Assembly (NCBI GenBank): GCA_964471825.1
Contig: CAYYKD010000018.1
Span: 1 to 64,000, forward strand
DNA length: 64,000 bases
DNA from: CAYYKD01 sp964471825
GTDB lineage: Bacteria > Spirochaetota > GWE2-31-10 > CAYYKD01
Direction of reading: 5' to 3'
Below the pieces are notes generated by a model, which saw only the letters and a list, made by a program, of their open reading frames with translations, was not told the DNA's origin and did not search any database. Both the position numbers and the translations under genes were made by a program. Within the stretch, counting starts at the first letter, position 1; each line of letters starts with the position of its first letter. Below are positions 35,917 through 44,382 of the stretch, piece after piece.

Positions 35917-36540
35917 TTAACCTTGAGCCCAAACATGGTACCTTCCAATTATCTCTCTAAAACTAGCACCTATATGCTTTGCATTAATATTTGCAAGTCT
36001 AAAATTAGTTTTCAGTATTGTTACAATATTCTCTTCAATAAAAGGTAGAACAACATTATTTACATCCTTATCAAAGATAAAATATAATATACTAAGATCA
36101 CCTTTTTTCGGAAGTGCAACAGTAAATGAATCATAACAATCATGAGCTTTATTTGGAATCAACACATTGTACTTGCTATCTTTAGTTAAGAATTGCTCAC
36201 ATTCACTAAATCTAAACGGCATAAAACCGGTTGAATTTGTAGGTCTAAAAGTTGGTTCTGTATGTTTCTGTGTATAGGCAGCCGGCTCTATCATACAAAA
36301 CATCTTTTTACCCTGAGCTTGAAACTTTACACCCTCACCAAATGCATTAACCATCTTAACACCACTATATGAAATCATCTCAAGTAAAAAAGGATCCATA
36401 TTTCTTCGCGGGTCATCGTAATCCGGTGACATTACAGAAAGTATATATCCTTGTGTTATTTTAGGTAAAATCCCTTTATTTAGGGCATCTTCAAAAAACA
36501 TTGCCTTAGGCATCGATTTATTTTGTGTGGTACCTTCCAT
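35917..36540 (-). CDS. Cytoplasmic protein of unknown function
   Basis: Not recognised. 207 residues with no signal peptide or transmembrane helix; alternating strands and helices, notable segments NKGILPKITQGYILSVMSPDYDD, FMPFRFSECEQFL and IPNKAHDCYDSFTVALPKKG. SD AAAGGGG is six bases from the ATG. First gene of the minus-strand run, 30 bases upstream of the two membrane genes, which suggests a cytosolic partner. Confidence 0.7.
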   Translation of the reverse strand: MEGTTQNKSMPKAMFFEDALNKGILPKITQGYILSVMSPDYDDPRRNMDPFLLEMISYSGVKMVNAFGEGVKFQAQGKKMFCMIEPAAYTQKHTEPTFRPTNSTGFMPFRFSECEQFLTKDSKYNVLIPNKAHDCYDSFTVALPKKGDLSILYFIFDKDVNNVVLPFIEENIVTILKTNFRLANINAKHIGASFREIIGRYHVWAQG

Positions 36541-36808
36541 ATATAACCCCTTTACAAAAGTCAGTTTTTTTGTTAAATAATTATATATTATAAATTACTT
36601 TTTGTAAAACATATTTAATTTTTTTTTAAGAAACACACTTGCAAAAGATCGGTTTTTTTACAAGTTTAACGATTGGTTGACCAAATTCCATTATTTTACC
36701 AACTAAAAGACCTGGAATGACCACAAATTTTAATATGTCTTAATTATAAAGAAACTATGGATAATTTTAATTTATATCCGATAATTATACAAGGGAGAGG
36801 TATTTATC
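36541..36808. other. Divergent AT-rich intergenic region
   Basis: Separates the minus-strand operon from the small plus-strand gene, so it should hold both promoters. It contains an imperfect palindrome ACTTGCAAAAGATCGG...TTTTTTTACAAGT (about 36648-36676) that looks like a degenerate member of the GAGGCTCTTGCAAAAAT family. No RNA gene seen. Confidence 0.4.
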
Positions 36809-37024
36809 ATGAAGATTGATGAGTTTCAAGCATACATGAGGCTACAGCTAAATGAGATAAACCAATACTTAACTATCAATAATTGTTGCCCAACTGAAAA
36901 GTCTTTAATGGTCTTCAAGTGGATTGAAAATTATGCAGAAGATTTTAGAACAAAATGGAATTACCAAAAGTATATTGAACGAGTTGAAACTGTAATAGAA
37001 AACACCGGAGCAAATTATGATTGA
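36809..37024 (+). CDS. Small hypothetical protein, 71 aa
   Basis: Not recognised. Mostly helical and acidic (MKIDEFQAYMRLQLNEINQY..., WIENYAEDFRTKWNY), with a Cys pair CC at residues 31-32. GGGAGAGG lies 10-15 bases before the ATG. It overlaps the following Sua5/YciO gene by eight bases, so it is very likely translated and functionally linked to it. Confidence 0.65.
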   Translation: MKIDEFQAYMRLQLNEINQYLTINNCCPTEKSLMVFKWIENYAEDFRTKWNYQKYIERVETVIENTGANYD

Positions 37025-37646
37025 ATTTATAAACAAGACCAACATTGATCAAAGAACTATCAAGAAAGCAAACTCAATACTTGAAGATGGTGGGCTTGTA
37101 GCTTTTCCAACAGAAACAACCTGGTGTATATGCTGCAGTACGGCTTCTAGCACAGCAACCGAAAAATTAAGAAGGCTTAAGGGTACATTCCATAAATACA
37201 CCTTAACAATAATGTGCGAATCAATATCACAGGCAAGCGATCTTGCCGAGATTGATAACAATGCATTTAGAATTGTAAAACAATACGCACCGGGTCCATA
37301 TGTATTCATACTCAATGCAAAAAAAAATATAATTAAAATTACAGGCATAAACAAACCGGATATTGGAATCAGAATTCCTTCTAATAATATCCCCATCGAA
37401 CTAATCAATTTTCACGGAAAACCATTATTTACTATTGCAGCCTCTAAACAAATGGGTTCACTTGACTGGTGGGATAGTGAGTTTGCCGAAAACAACCTTT
37501 TTCAGTACGGATACGAGCTTGAAGATATAAAACAGATTGACTTAATACTGGATGACTCTGAAGCTCTGGAAAAGAATTTAACAACAGTAATTAACTTAAC
37601 AAACGGTGTACCGGAACTGATTCGTCAAGGTTTGGGTGTCTTTTAA
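37017..37646 (+). CDS. Sua5/YciO/YrdC-family protein (threonylcarbamoyl-AMP synthase-like)
   Basis: 209 residues in the YrdC fold. The start (INKTNIDQRTIKKANSILEDGGLVAFPTET) and GIRIPSN match the family, which makes threonylcarbamoyl-AMP for the t6A37 modification of tRNA. The usual FPTETVYGLG is FPTETTWCICC here, and the KR..KPL segment reads RLKGTFHKYTLTI, so it is closer to the YciO branch whose role is less certain. It could be the only TsaC of the cell or a paralogue. Overlaps the 71-aa gene upstream. Confidence 0.8.
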   Translation: MIEFINKTNIDQRTIKKANSILEDGGLVAFPTETTWCICCSTASSTATEKLRRLKGTFHKYTLTIMCESISQASDLAEIDNNAFRIVKQYAPGPYVFILNAKKNIIKITGINKPDIGIRIPSNNIPIELINFHGKPLFTIAASKQMGSLDWWDSEFAENNLFQYGYELEDIKQIDLILDDSEALEKNLTTVINLTNGVPELIRQGLGVF

Positions 37647-37673
37647 AGACACGCAAATTCTCAGATTTTTTAG

Positions 37674-38486
37674 TTAGGAGGCTTTTACTTCATTAGGGTT
37701 ATTTACAGCAATAACAAATTTTATCTTTACCATCCCTTTAGAATACCTTACACTATAGTCAATAACGCCAAAATTGTAGATTGATGTAATAATACCAAGA
37801 TGTTTCTGTTCTGCAAGCATATATTTCAAAATCAATGTTTTTTTATCATCATTAGACTTTATCTCATCAATAATACCAATAAGCTCGTTTGCATGTGCCT
37901 CATCCGTATAGTTTTCAACCTCTACTACAAAATTTCCATTTGAAAAACGGAAAATCAACCTATAATCGGTACCTTTTGTACTATATGAATTAGCATTCTG
38001 CAGTAATTCCTGAACAACATAGGATGTATTAGAGACAAGCATCTTTATCCGTGCCTCAGGGATCTTCTCAGAAATCGAATTAGTCAGATAATACTGTAAA
38101 ATCCTTACAAGATAAACTCTGAATTCATTTATCTCATCCCAACTGATCTTTTTAAAAAAAACATCAAGTAAATAATCTGTCGGTTTATCCGGTTCAAGTA
38201 TATTTACAACAGGTATCGAGTGTGCCTCTTCAAAATTTATCTCAATAATCGACTCTGCTGTAAGATTAAATGATTTTAAGTATTTATTTATTTTTTCAAA
38301 TAAATTCGCCTGTATTGACATTATGAGTTTATTTGAATCTATATCATTAATAACCCCATGATTTTTTTTATAGAATATCCCAAATATTCTAAGTATAAAA
38401 TCGGTAGTATACCTACCAACTACAGTATTATCAATAACCTTTTGATAAAAGTGTATTAACCCTGCACCACTCTTAATATTTTCCAT
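37674..38486 (-). CDS. Protein with HATPase-like (GHKL) C-terminal domain, unknown
   Basis: 270 residues, soluble. The C-terminal half has an N-box-like VQELLQNANSYSTKG and strands of a histidine-kinase-type ATPase (SNGNFVVEVENYTDEAHA), as in anti-sigma/SpoIIAB-like or slr1658-type proteins; clear G1/G2 boxes are missing, so ATP binding is uncertain. The N-terminal half carries FYQKVIDNTVVGRY and is unassigned. ATG 38486 follows GAGG at seven bases. It is transcribed divergently from glnE (88 bases apart) and converges on the Sua5-like gene. Confidence 0.6.
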   Translation of the reverse strand: MENIKSGAGLIHFYQKVIDNTVVGRYTTDFILRIFGIFYKKNHGVINDIDSNKLIMSIQANLFEKINKYLKSFNLTAESIIEINFEEAHSIPVVNILEPDKPTDYLLDVFFKKISWDEINEFRVYLVRILQYYLTNSISEKIPEARIKMLVSNTSYVVQELLQNANSYSTKGTDYRLIFRFSNGNFVVEVENYTDEAHANELIGIIDEIKSNDDKKTLILKYMLAEQKHLGIITSIYNFGVIDYSVRYSKGMVKIKFVIAVNNPNEVKAS

Positions 38487-38574
38487 TAATAACCTCAATC
38501 TGATACTATAACATTATTATTAAATTTTCAAATAAATTTTGAGTTTTTTTTCTTTTTATTATATTATTCATGCT

Positions 38575-41079
38575 ATGGAATTTACAGATAATATAGATAA
38601 TCAAGATTTAAGAATGAGAGTTATTGATTGCATTAACAGCCTGGGAAAAAACGCTATTGAACAGTTATTCTCATCCGGCAGCTACTTTAAGTCAAATTTA
38701 ACAAAATACCCCACGATATTAGAACTAATTCAGTCTCATCCTACAACCCTTGAGGATAGAGAATGCAAAAGTTACCAAAATATTCTTTCTGACAGATACA
38801 GTTTTATATTTGAGAAAACAGAATATGACTCTATTTTTAGGCTAATAAGAGAGATAAAGAATATCGAGTCTGCTGTAATCGGCTCTGCAGACTTCATATA
38901 TGAAATGAAATTAAGCCATACGGTTGCAGATATCTCATGCCTTGCCAGATTCTGTATCGAAGTCGCTGTCTATGCCGCATATCTTAAGCTGAATTCTGAT
39001 TCTATTGACCTGAAGTTTATTAAAGAAAATATTGTGATAATTGGAATGGGTAAATTCGGAGGTAATGAACTGAATTTCAGCTCCGATATAGATCTGATCT
39101 TTTTCTGTGACAATAAAATTAATAATGATTACGATCTTCACAATCAAATGCTTCATTTTTTTAGAATCTTTCTTGATACACTGAGAAAGATATCATCTGA
39201 TGGTTTTGTTTATCGAGTAGACATGAGACTTCGGCCTGAGGGGGCATCCGGCCCATTATTTATGTGTATAGATCAGGCGATAAACTACTACAACACCCGT
39301 GCAAAAAACTGGGAATTCCAGGCATTTATTAAAGCAGATATTGTTTATGGCTCAAACAAACTATTTGAGACAATAAAAAATAACCTGGAACCATTGATTT
39401 TTAAACATCAATCCCCTGAGAAAGTTCTTGAAGAGATCAAATATATTAAAGAACAGATAGAGCTGGAAGTATCTAAGAAAAATATAACTACAGATATTAA
39501 GCTTTCTCAGGGCGGCATTAGAGATGTTGAATTTATTATACAGTTTTTACAACTTATCCATGGTGTTAGATATACTGAAATAAGAGGTACAAACTCAATT
39601 AATGCACTAAAATCTCTTAGAACATTCAATATTGTAGATAAAGAACAGTATGACACACTAAAAAACAACTATATTTTTCTAAGAAAAGTTGAAAATATAC
39701 TTCAATTTACAGATAATCTACCTATCCATGAACTCCCAAGGGAGGTTAACTCAATTAAAAAAATTTTCAATGGATGGAAATTTAAAGGGATTGACAGTAG
39801 AGAAACTGATCAGCCTGACATCTTTCTAAAGATTCTTTTTACAAAAATGTCTGAGGTTAGAGCTATCTATAATGAACTCTTTGAAGAAACTCTAAATTAC
39901 CTTCAGATGAAAAATCGAATTTCAACACGATTTGAACAATTAAACCCTGACTACCTTAGTGATCACTTCAAGCGGATGGATAGTGATTATTTCCTGCGGT
40001 TTAGCGAAGATGATATTGCCAGACACATAATGATGATAGAAAAAATTACCAAGACCAATCTGTGCGAGATATACCCGTTAAAAGTTTCGAACAACCAATG
40101 GTTATTAATAATCACAGCCTTTGATTACTGCTACGAGTTTTCAAAGATTGCCGGCTTATTATCATCTTACTACCTTGATATAATTGAGGGCGAATCGTTT
40201 ACCTATTCAGAATACACAGAAGAACCGAATAAAATTAAATCATTCGGACTACGAGAAAAGTACACCAGACAGATATACACAGAGAGTATTCCTGATAACT
40301 CAACTATTCTAAAAAGAAGAAAGATTGTCTGTTCGACAAGGATTAAACTGGCTAATAAGGATTTTGCCGGCTCATTATTTAAACCTGATTGGAAATCATT
40401 TAAAGAGGATCTTTCTAAAATCTTAAATAACCTGGAAGAGAACACACCTGAAAAAGCAGAGGAGTTTTTAAACAACAAAATTTTCGATATAATGAAAGGT
40501 ATAAATTTAAATATCCATCCGGAGATCTATCCGATTGAAATATCAGTTAATAACACCTCAAGCTCTAAATACACAATTCTTCATATTCGTTCAAAAGACA
40601 GTTTTGCCTTTCTCTATACATTTACAAATGTACTTGCAATGCGAAACTACTATATCTTTAAAATTGAAATTGCAACTGTCGGCGGGATGGCAGAGGATAG
40701 ACTTTTTATTGTTACCAAAGCCGGCACAAAGATCGAAGACGCAAAACATATTGAAGAGCTTAAAATCACTGTTACTATGATTAAACAGTACTCCTCATTA
40801 CTGGTAAAAGCCGTAAACCCCAGCAAGGCTCTACATTACTTTGATGAACTCCTCAGCCGTGTCCTGGAATCATCCGATAAAAATGAGTTGCCGATTATTG
40901 GACAAAAAGATGTGCTTGAGAAACTTGCAAAGATATTCGGAATAAGTGAATTCATTTGGGAAGATATGTTTAGAATGAACTATCAAGTTCTTCTGCCTGT
41001 GCTAAATGACAGCTCAACAGATATCAGGATCGAAAAGGAAGCACTTAAACAAAATTATAATATAAGGAAAATTAAATGA
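38575..41079 (+). CDS. glnE: Glutamine-synthetase adenylyltransferase/deadenylylase, N-terminal part with GlnD-like ACT module
   Basis: 834 residues. The deadenylylation nucleotidyltransferase domain is plain: IIGMGKFGGNELNFSSDIDL near residue 157, VDMRLRPEGASGP, WEFQAFIKA, and QGGIRDVEFIIQFLQL. Then, where E. coli GlnE has a short linker to its second catalytic domain, this protein has about 390 residues resembling the end of uridylyltransferase GlnD: DYFLRFSEDDIARH (near 468), an ACT-like stretch WLLIITAFDYCYEFSKIAGL (508-540) and a second one (665-702, ILHIRSKDSFAFLYTFTNVL). ACT pairs in GlnD bind glutamine. The frame ends at 41079 where unrelated sequence begins; the second catalytic domain resumes at 41191. 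ATG 38575 is chosen over an upstream TTG. Confidence 0.88.
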   Translation: MEFTDNIDNQDLRMRVIDCINSLGKNAIEQLFSSGSYFKSNLTKYPTILELIQSHPTTLEDRECKSYQNILSDRYSFIFEKTEYDSIFRLIREIKNIESAVIGSADFIYEMKLSHTVADISCLARFCIEVAVYAAYLKLNSDSIDLKFIKENIVIIGMGKFGGNELNFSSDIDLIFFCDNKINNDYDLHNQMLHFFRIFLDTLRKISSDGFVYRVDMRLRPEGASGPLFMCIDQAINYYNTRAKNWEFQAFIKADIVYGSNKLFETIKNNLEPLIFKHQSPEKVLEEIKYIKEQIELEVSKKNITTDIKLSQGGIRDVEFIIQFLQLIHGVRYTEIRGTNSINALKSLRTFNIVDKEQYDTLKNNYIFLRKVENILQFTDNLPIHELPREVNSIKKIFNGWKFKGIDSRETDQPDIFLKILFTKMSEVRAIYNELFEETLNYLQMKNRISTRFEQLNPDYLSDHFKRMDSDYFLRFSEDDIARHIMMIEKITKTNLCEIYPLKVSNNQWLLIITAFDYCYEFSKIAGLLSSYYLDIIEGESFTYSEYTEEPNKIKSFGLREKYTRQIYTESIPDNSTILKRRKIVCSTRIKLANKDFAGSLFKPDWKSFKEDLSKILNNLEENTPEKAEEFLNNKIFDIMKGINLNIHPEIYPIEISVNNTSSSKYTILHIRSKDSFAFLYTFTNVLAMRNYYIFKIEIATVGGMAEDRLFIVTKAGTKIEDAKHIEELKITVTMIKQYSSLLVKAVNPSKALHYFDELLSRVLESSDKNELPIIGQKDVLEKLAKIFGISEFIWEDMFRMNYQVLLPVLNDSSTDIRIEKEALKQNYNIRKIK

Positions 41080-41180
41080 ATATGAAGATTGAAAACCTTA
41101 TGGTGACGGGTGGTTGCGGATTCATTGGCAGCAACTTCATCCGGTATCTTCTGGAACAGACCGATTTTAAGGGGCGAATC
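41076..41180 (+). other. Foreign-looking fragment: first 35 codons of a dTDP-glucose 4,6-dehydratase-like gene
   Basis: Reads MNMKIENLMVTGGCGFIGSN then FIRYLLEQTDFKGRI, the NAD-binding start of RfbB-type dehydratases. It is richer in GC than its surroundings, lies inside the glnE locus and stops at the ten-N gap. It is most easily explained as chimeric contig-end sequence rather than a gene. Confidence 0.7.
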
Positions 41181-41190
41181 NNNNNNNNNN
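41181..41190. other. Assembly gap (10 N) inside glnE
   Basis: Separates the rfbB-like fragment from the resumed glnE coding sequence. The true glnE sequence between about 41070 and 41191 is missing. Confidence 0.95.
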
Positions 41191-42351
41191 AAACAAATTT
41201 TTTACAGTGAAAACAAATCAACAGACTCTTTAACCCTAGTGGAATTTTCAGATGTATTAAACAAATTTAAAGATAAGAATCTTTTTAGAATCGACCTTAG
41301 ACATATCCTAAAAAAGATCGACTGTTTTGAATTCTCCTTGGAGCTTACTGAACTTGCCGAGTTAATTCTAGACCTGATTTTTAAAAAAATAATAACCGGT
41401 TTAGCTGTTGAAAAAAATGAAAACGATATTCCTGATTGGTGCGTTTTTGGTCTTGGCAAGTTAGGCGGAAAAGAGCTCGGATATGCCTCAGATATTGAGT
41501 TGATGTTTATCTATGATGAAGTATCTGACAGTAATAACGGAAATAACACAGCTGAATCTCAATTCTTCTTTGAATCGGTAATGCAGACCTTTCTTAAAAT
41601 GATTAAGGCAAAAAGAGAGGGGATATTTGAAGTAGACTTAAACCTCAGACCCTATGGACAAAAAGGAAGACTCTCGGTAAGTTTTAACAGTTTTAAAGAG
41701 TATTTCTCCTCAAGCGGTCATGCAAAACTCTTTGAAAGACAGGCACTTACTAAAATGAGGTTGATTACAGGAAGCAGCAATTCACCTACCCTATCAGATA
41801 AGATTTTTGAAGTAAGAGATAATTTTGTCTATAAAAACAACCTAAACTCTCTTGATGAGCTCTATAGCGTTAGAAAAATGCAAATTGAAAACTATGTAAA
41901 GGATAGCAAACTCTTTAATATTAAGTATTCTTCAGGCGGACTTGTTGAAATTGAATATATAGCTCAAATTTTGTCTATAATTCATGGCGAGAATCTTCCA
42001 AACCTAAGATCATATTCTACCGTTCAAATTATGAATGCATTGAAAGATTATTCAATAATAGACGATAAAACTTTTGATATTCTCTACTGTGCATTTCTAT
42101 ACTACCTGAATTTTATCAATATCCTAAGAATGGTTAAGGGTAACTCTAAGGATCTGACAGTAGACAGAGAAAACCCGGTTGATATCAACTACCTAATAAA
42201 GAGAGCGAAATTCATCGGTCTTATTACAAAAGAATCTGAGGAGGAACTATTCTCCTTATTACATTACTATAGAGAGCGAGTTAATAACATATTTATCAAT
42301 CTAGAGATTGCGGCCGGAGAAGATAAAGTTATTAACTCAGGCCTTGAATAA
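41191..42351 (+). CDS. glnE: Glutamine-synthetase adenylyltransferase, C-terminal catalytic part
   Basis: 386 residues that carry the second (adenylylating) nucleotidyltransferase domain: WCVFGLGKLGGKELGYASDI ELMFIYDE, VDLNLRPYGQKGRLSVSF, FERQALTKMRLITG and a SGGLVEIEYIAQIL segment parallel to the one in the first domain. With the N-terminal part the protein would exceed 1220 residues, against about 950 for E. coli GlnE. The enzyme attaches AMP to glutamine synthetase to inactivate it and removes it again. Confidence 0.88.
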   Translation, partial: KQIFYSENKSTDSLTLVEFSDVLNKFKDKNLFRIDLRHILKKIDCFEFSLELTELAELILDLIFKKIITGLAVEKNENDIPDWCVFGLGKLGGKELGYASDIELMFIYDEVSDSNNGNNTAESQFFFESVMQTFLKMIKAKREGIFEVDLNLRPYGQKGRLSVSFNSFKEYFSSSGHAKLFERQALTKMRLITGSSNSPTLSDKIFEVRDNFVYKNNLNSLDELYSVRKMQIENYVKDSKLFNIKYSSGGLVEIEYIAQILSIIHGENLPNLRSYSTVQIMNALKDYSIIDDKTFDILYCAFLYYLNFINILRMVKGNSKDLTVDRENPVDINYLIKRAKFIGLITKESEEELFSLLHYYRERVNNIFINLEIAAGEDKVINSGLE

Positions 42352-42375
42352 TTAGTGATATTAGTGATATTTATA

Positions 42376-42404
42376 TTGACTTAATATAAAAATTGTTGTA
42401 TAAA
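42376..42404 (+). promoter_or_regulatory. Promoter of rpmB
   Basis: -35 TTGACT (42376-42381), 17-base spacer, -10 TATAAA (42399-42404), 65 bases before the rpmB start. Confidence 0.7.
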
Positions 42405-42468
42405 ACCGTACTTATTTCGTTTATGTTTAGTTGTGTTTATCGGCACAAAAGAAGAATCGGAGGAAAAG

Positions 42469-42696
42469 ATGGGCAGAAATTGTGATATATGTAACAGGGG
42501 TACCCAAGTTGGTAACAATGTACCTAGAAAGGGTTTGTATAAAAGAAAAGGCGGTACAGGTTCTAAGATTGGTGTAAAAACTAAGAGAACTTTCAAAGTT
42601 AATATTCATACAAAGCGGATTAAAATTGGCGCAAATTATAGAAAACTTAACCTCTGTACAAGATGCCTAAAAACCTTAGATAAGGTTGACGCATAA
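42469..42696 (+). CDS. rpmB: 50S ribosomal protein L28
   Basis: 75 residues: MGRNCDICNRGTQVGN, KTKRTFKVNIHTKRI, and CTRCLKTLDKV at the end. The two CxxC pairs (CDIC, CTRC) mark the zinc-binding form. ATG 42469 follows CGGAGGAAAAG; an earlier ATG at 42433 is in frame but lacks an SD and precedes non-L28 residues. It has its own promoter and terminator, so it is monocistronic. Confidence 0.96.
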   Translation: MGRNCDICNRGTQVGNNVPRKGLYKRKGGTGSKIGVKTKRTFKVNIHTKRIKIGANYRKLNLCTRCLKTLDKVDA

Positions 42697-42700
42697 TTAA

Positions 42701-42728
42701 AAGCTCCCTTTAACGGGAGTTTTTTTTA
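42701..42728 (+). terminator. Intrinsic terminator of rpmB
   Basis: AAGCTCCC-TTTAAC-GGGAGTT followed by eight T; stem of five to eight pairs with one G-U. Confidence 0.85.
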
Positions 42729-42788
42729 TAACAATATTTTTATAGTAATATTTATAAAGCGATATTTTAAAAGAATGAAGGTGTTATA

Positions 42789-43340
42789 TTGGAAAATTTA
42801 ATTAGGGAATTAATAGTAAAGATTGGAGAGAACCCTGAACGGGAGGGACTATTAAAAACTCCTGAGCGAGTTGCAAAGTCATACCAATTTCTAACAGAAG
42901 GGTATTCCGGCGATCTTAAGACAATAATTAATGATGCAATATATGAAAGCGAAAATAATGAAATGATCATTGTTAAGGATATCGAGTTCTACTCTCTCTG
43001 CGAACACCACCTATTACCCTTCTACGGGAAATGCCAGATAGCCTACATTCCAAACAAAAAAATCATTGGTCTGAGTAAGATAGCACGAATCACAGATCAC
43101 TTCTCAAGAAGACTGCAAATTCAGGAAAGACTTACAACACAGATATGTGAAGCACTCGAAGAACACCTCGAACCGGCAGGAGTTGGAGTTGTAATGCAGG
43201 CTAGACACCTCTGTATGATGATGCGTGGAGTACAAAAGCAAAACAGCTACGCAGTAACCAGTGCATTAAGAGGCAACTTTAAATCAGATAGTAAAACTCG
43301 AAATGAATTTTTAAACCTTATAGATTCTAGACCATTCTAA
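42789..43340 (+). CDS. folE: GTP cyclohydrolase I
   Basis: 183 residues. Converts GTP to 7,8-dihydroneopterin triphosphate, the first step of folate synthesis. Zinc ligands and motifs are intact: EFYSLCEHHLLPFYGKCQIA, GLSKIARITDHFSRRLQIQE, and VVMQARHLCMMMRGVQK. The start is TTG 42789, five bases after AAGGTG. The folate product is also used by TrmFO. A convergent unknown gene ends 41 bases downstream. Confidence 0.96.
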   Translation: MENLIRELIVKIGENPEREGLLKTPERVAKSYQFLTEGYSGDLKTIINDAIYESENNEMIIVKDIEFYSLCEHHLLPFYGKCQIAYIPNKKIIGLSKIARITDHFSRRLQIQERLTTQICEALEEHLEPAGVGVVMQARHLCMMMRGVQKQNSYAVTSALRGNFKSDSKTRNEFLNLIDSRPF

Positions 43341-43381
43341 ATAAATACCCTTGTATAGATCATTACTTTTGGGGTTATCCT

Positions 43382-43945
43382 CTATTTAAAACAATTAACT
43401 GACATATAGTATTCAACCAGCTCATTCTCACTAAGATCATCAATATCATTTACCCTGACCTTACTATCCCATGCATATTTAATCTTCTTAATGAGAATAT
43501 TATATAGCTCCTCATTAATCAAATCACTGTACTCTCTGTATATATCCTTTCTTAGGGCGATCTGCTCATCTTCCATATGACTAAATATAAACTCATTTAG
43601 TTTTGTCTTAACAAACAACTCATACTTATTATCAACATACTGTTTTTTGTTATAAAACATCGATAGGGCAAGAAATGCATGACGATTATTCATATCTACT
43701 TTAATTGCCTCTTTCCAAAAAGTCATCGCCTCATCCCTATTTCCCATCTTCCATAGTATAGACGCGACCATATCAAATACACTTGATAATACACTTTCAG
43801 AATTAAGCCTTAGGTCTCCCAGAGAATTATCAAGTAAATATATTGCACTACAAAACTCTTTCTTATGATATAAAATATTAACCTGATCCATAAGTCTGAT
43901 AACTTCTACAAAATCATTATCTAAAAACAACTCATTAGTACTCAT
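43382..43945 (-). CDS. Small TPR-like helical protein, unknown
   Basis: 187 residues, no signal or membrane segment. It contains TPR-like helix pairs (LYHKKEFCSAIYLLDNSLGD; ILWKMGNRDEAMTFWKEAIKVDMNNRHAFLALSMFYN split over about 45 residues) and a helical C-terminus. ATG 43945 is preferred to an in-frame TTG five codons earlier; only a weak GGGG lies upstream. Single minus-strand gene between folE and the efp region. Confidence 0.65.
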   Translation of the reverse strand: MSTNELFLDNDFVEVIRLMDQVNILYHKKEFCSAIYLLDNSLGDLRLNSESVLSSVFDMVASILWKMGNRDEAMTFWKEAIKVDMNNRHAFLALSMFYNKKQYVDNKYELFVKTKLNEFIFSHMEDEQIALRKDIYREYSDLINEELYNILIKKIKYAWDSKVRVNDIDDLSENELVEYYMSVNCFK

Positions 43946-44138
43946 AATAATAAACCCCAACTTTATAGATAATCTCTACAATTATCCTGCTCCAATCTCA
44001 AAAAACTGTAAAATCAAAACAAAAAAAACTAAAATATTATTTATAAAATACAAATAATATTATACACCGTATTTAAAATTACACTAGTAATAATTAAATA
44101 AATTTATGCACGAATGTCAATAAAAATATTGTAAATAA

Positions 44139-44231
44139 CAAGAGTCTCTTGCAAAAATTCAAAATTTATTTATGCAAAAGCCTCACAAAATAAAAAACAG
44201 CTGCCTTAAATAAGGTTTATATTTTATTTTT
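44139..44231. repeat. Degenerate copies of the GAGGCTCTTGCAAAAAT palindrome
   Basis: GAGTCTCTTGCAAAAATTC (44144) faces TTTATGCAAAAGCCTC (44172-44187), and a further arm ACAAGAGCCTCTAATAA (44232 region) carries the reverse complement of TTATTAGAGGCTC, the same string found at the broken end of trpE (22-35). The whole looks like two nested or tandem copies of one palindromic element. Confidence 0.55.
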
Positions 44232-44279
44232 ACAAGAGCCTCTAATAAAAGTGAATATTTAATCACAGGCAAATCTATC

Positions 44280-44308
44280 TTGACATTTTTTACTAATTAT
44301 TATATTTT
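44280..44308 (+). promoter_or_regulatory. Promoter of efp
   Basis: -35 TTGACA (44280-44285) with TATATT (44301) or TATTTT (44303, 17-base spacer) as -10, 75 bases before the efp start. Confidence 0.6.
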
Positions 44309-44382
44309 CCCATGTAAAATATGTTAATACTGTATATAAAACAACCCTATATGCGGATTAATTCTAAAAACGAGGTGAATTA

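Larger units (their letters stand above)
43946..44382. other. Intergenic region with dispersed repeats and efp promoter
   Basis: Very AT-rich (over 80% by eye between 44000 and 44140), with no gene. The right half holds repeat copies (44139-44231) and the efp promoter. The left part, upstream of the minus-strand gene, shows only A/T runs. Confidence 0.5.

Noticed and set aside
41076..41180. A real dTDP-glucose dehydratase gene downstream of glnE
   Set aside because: Only 35 codons exist before the gap, the composition differs and glnE resumes right after, so a chimeric contig end is more likely.
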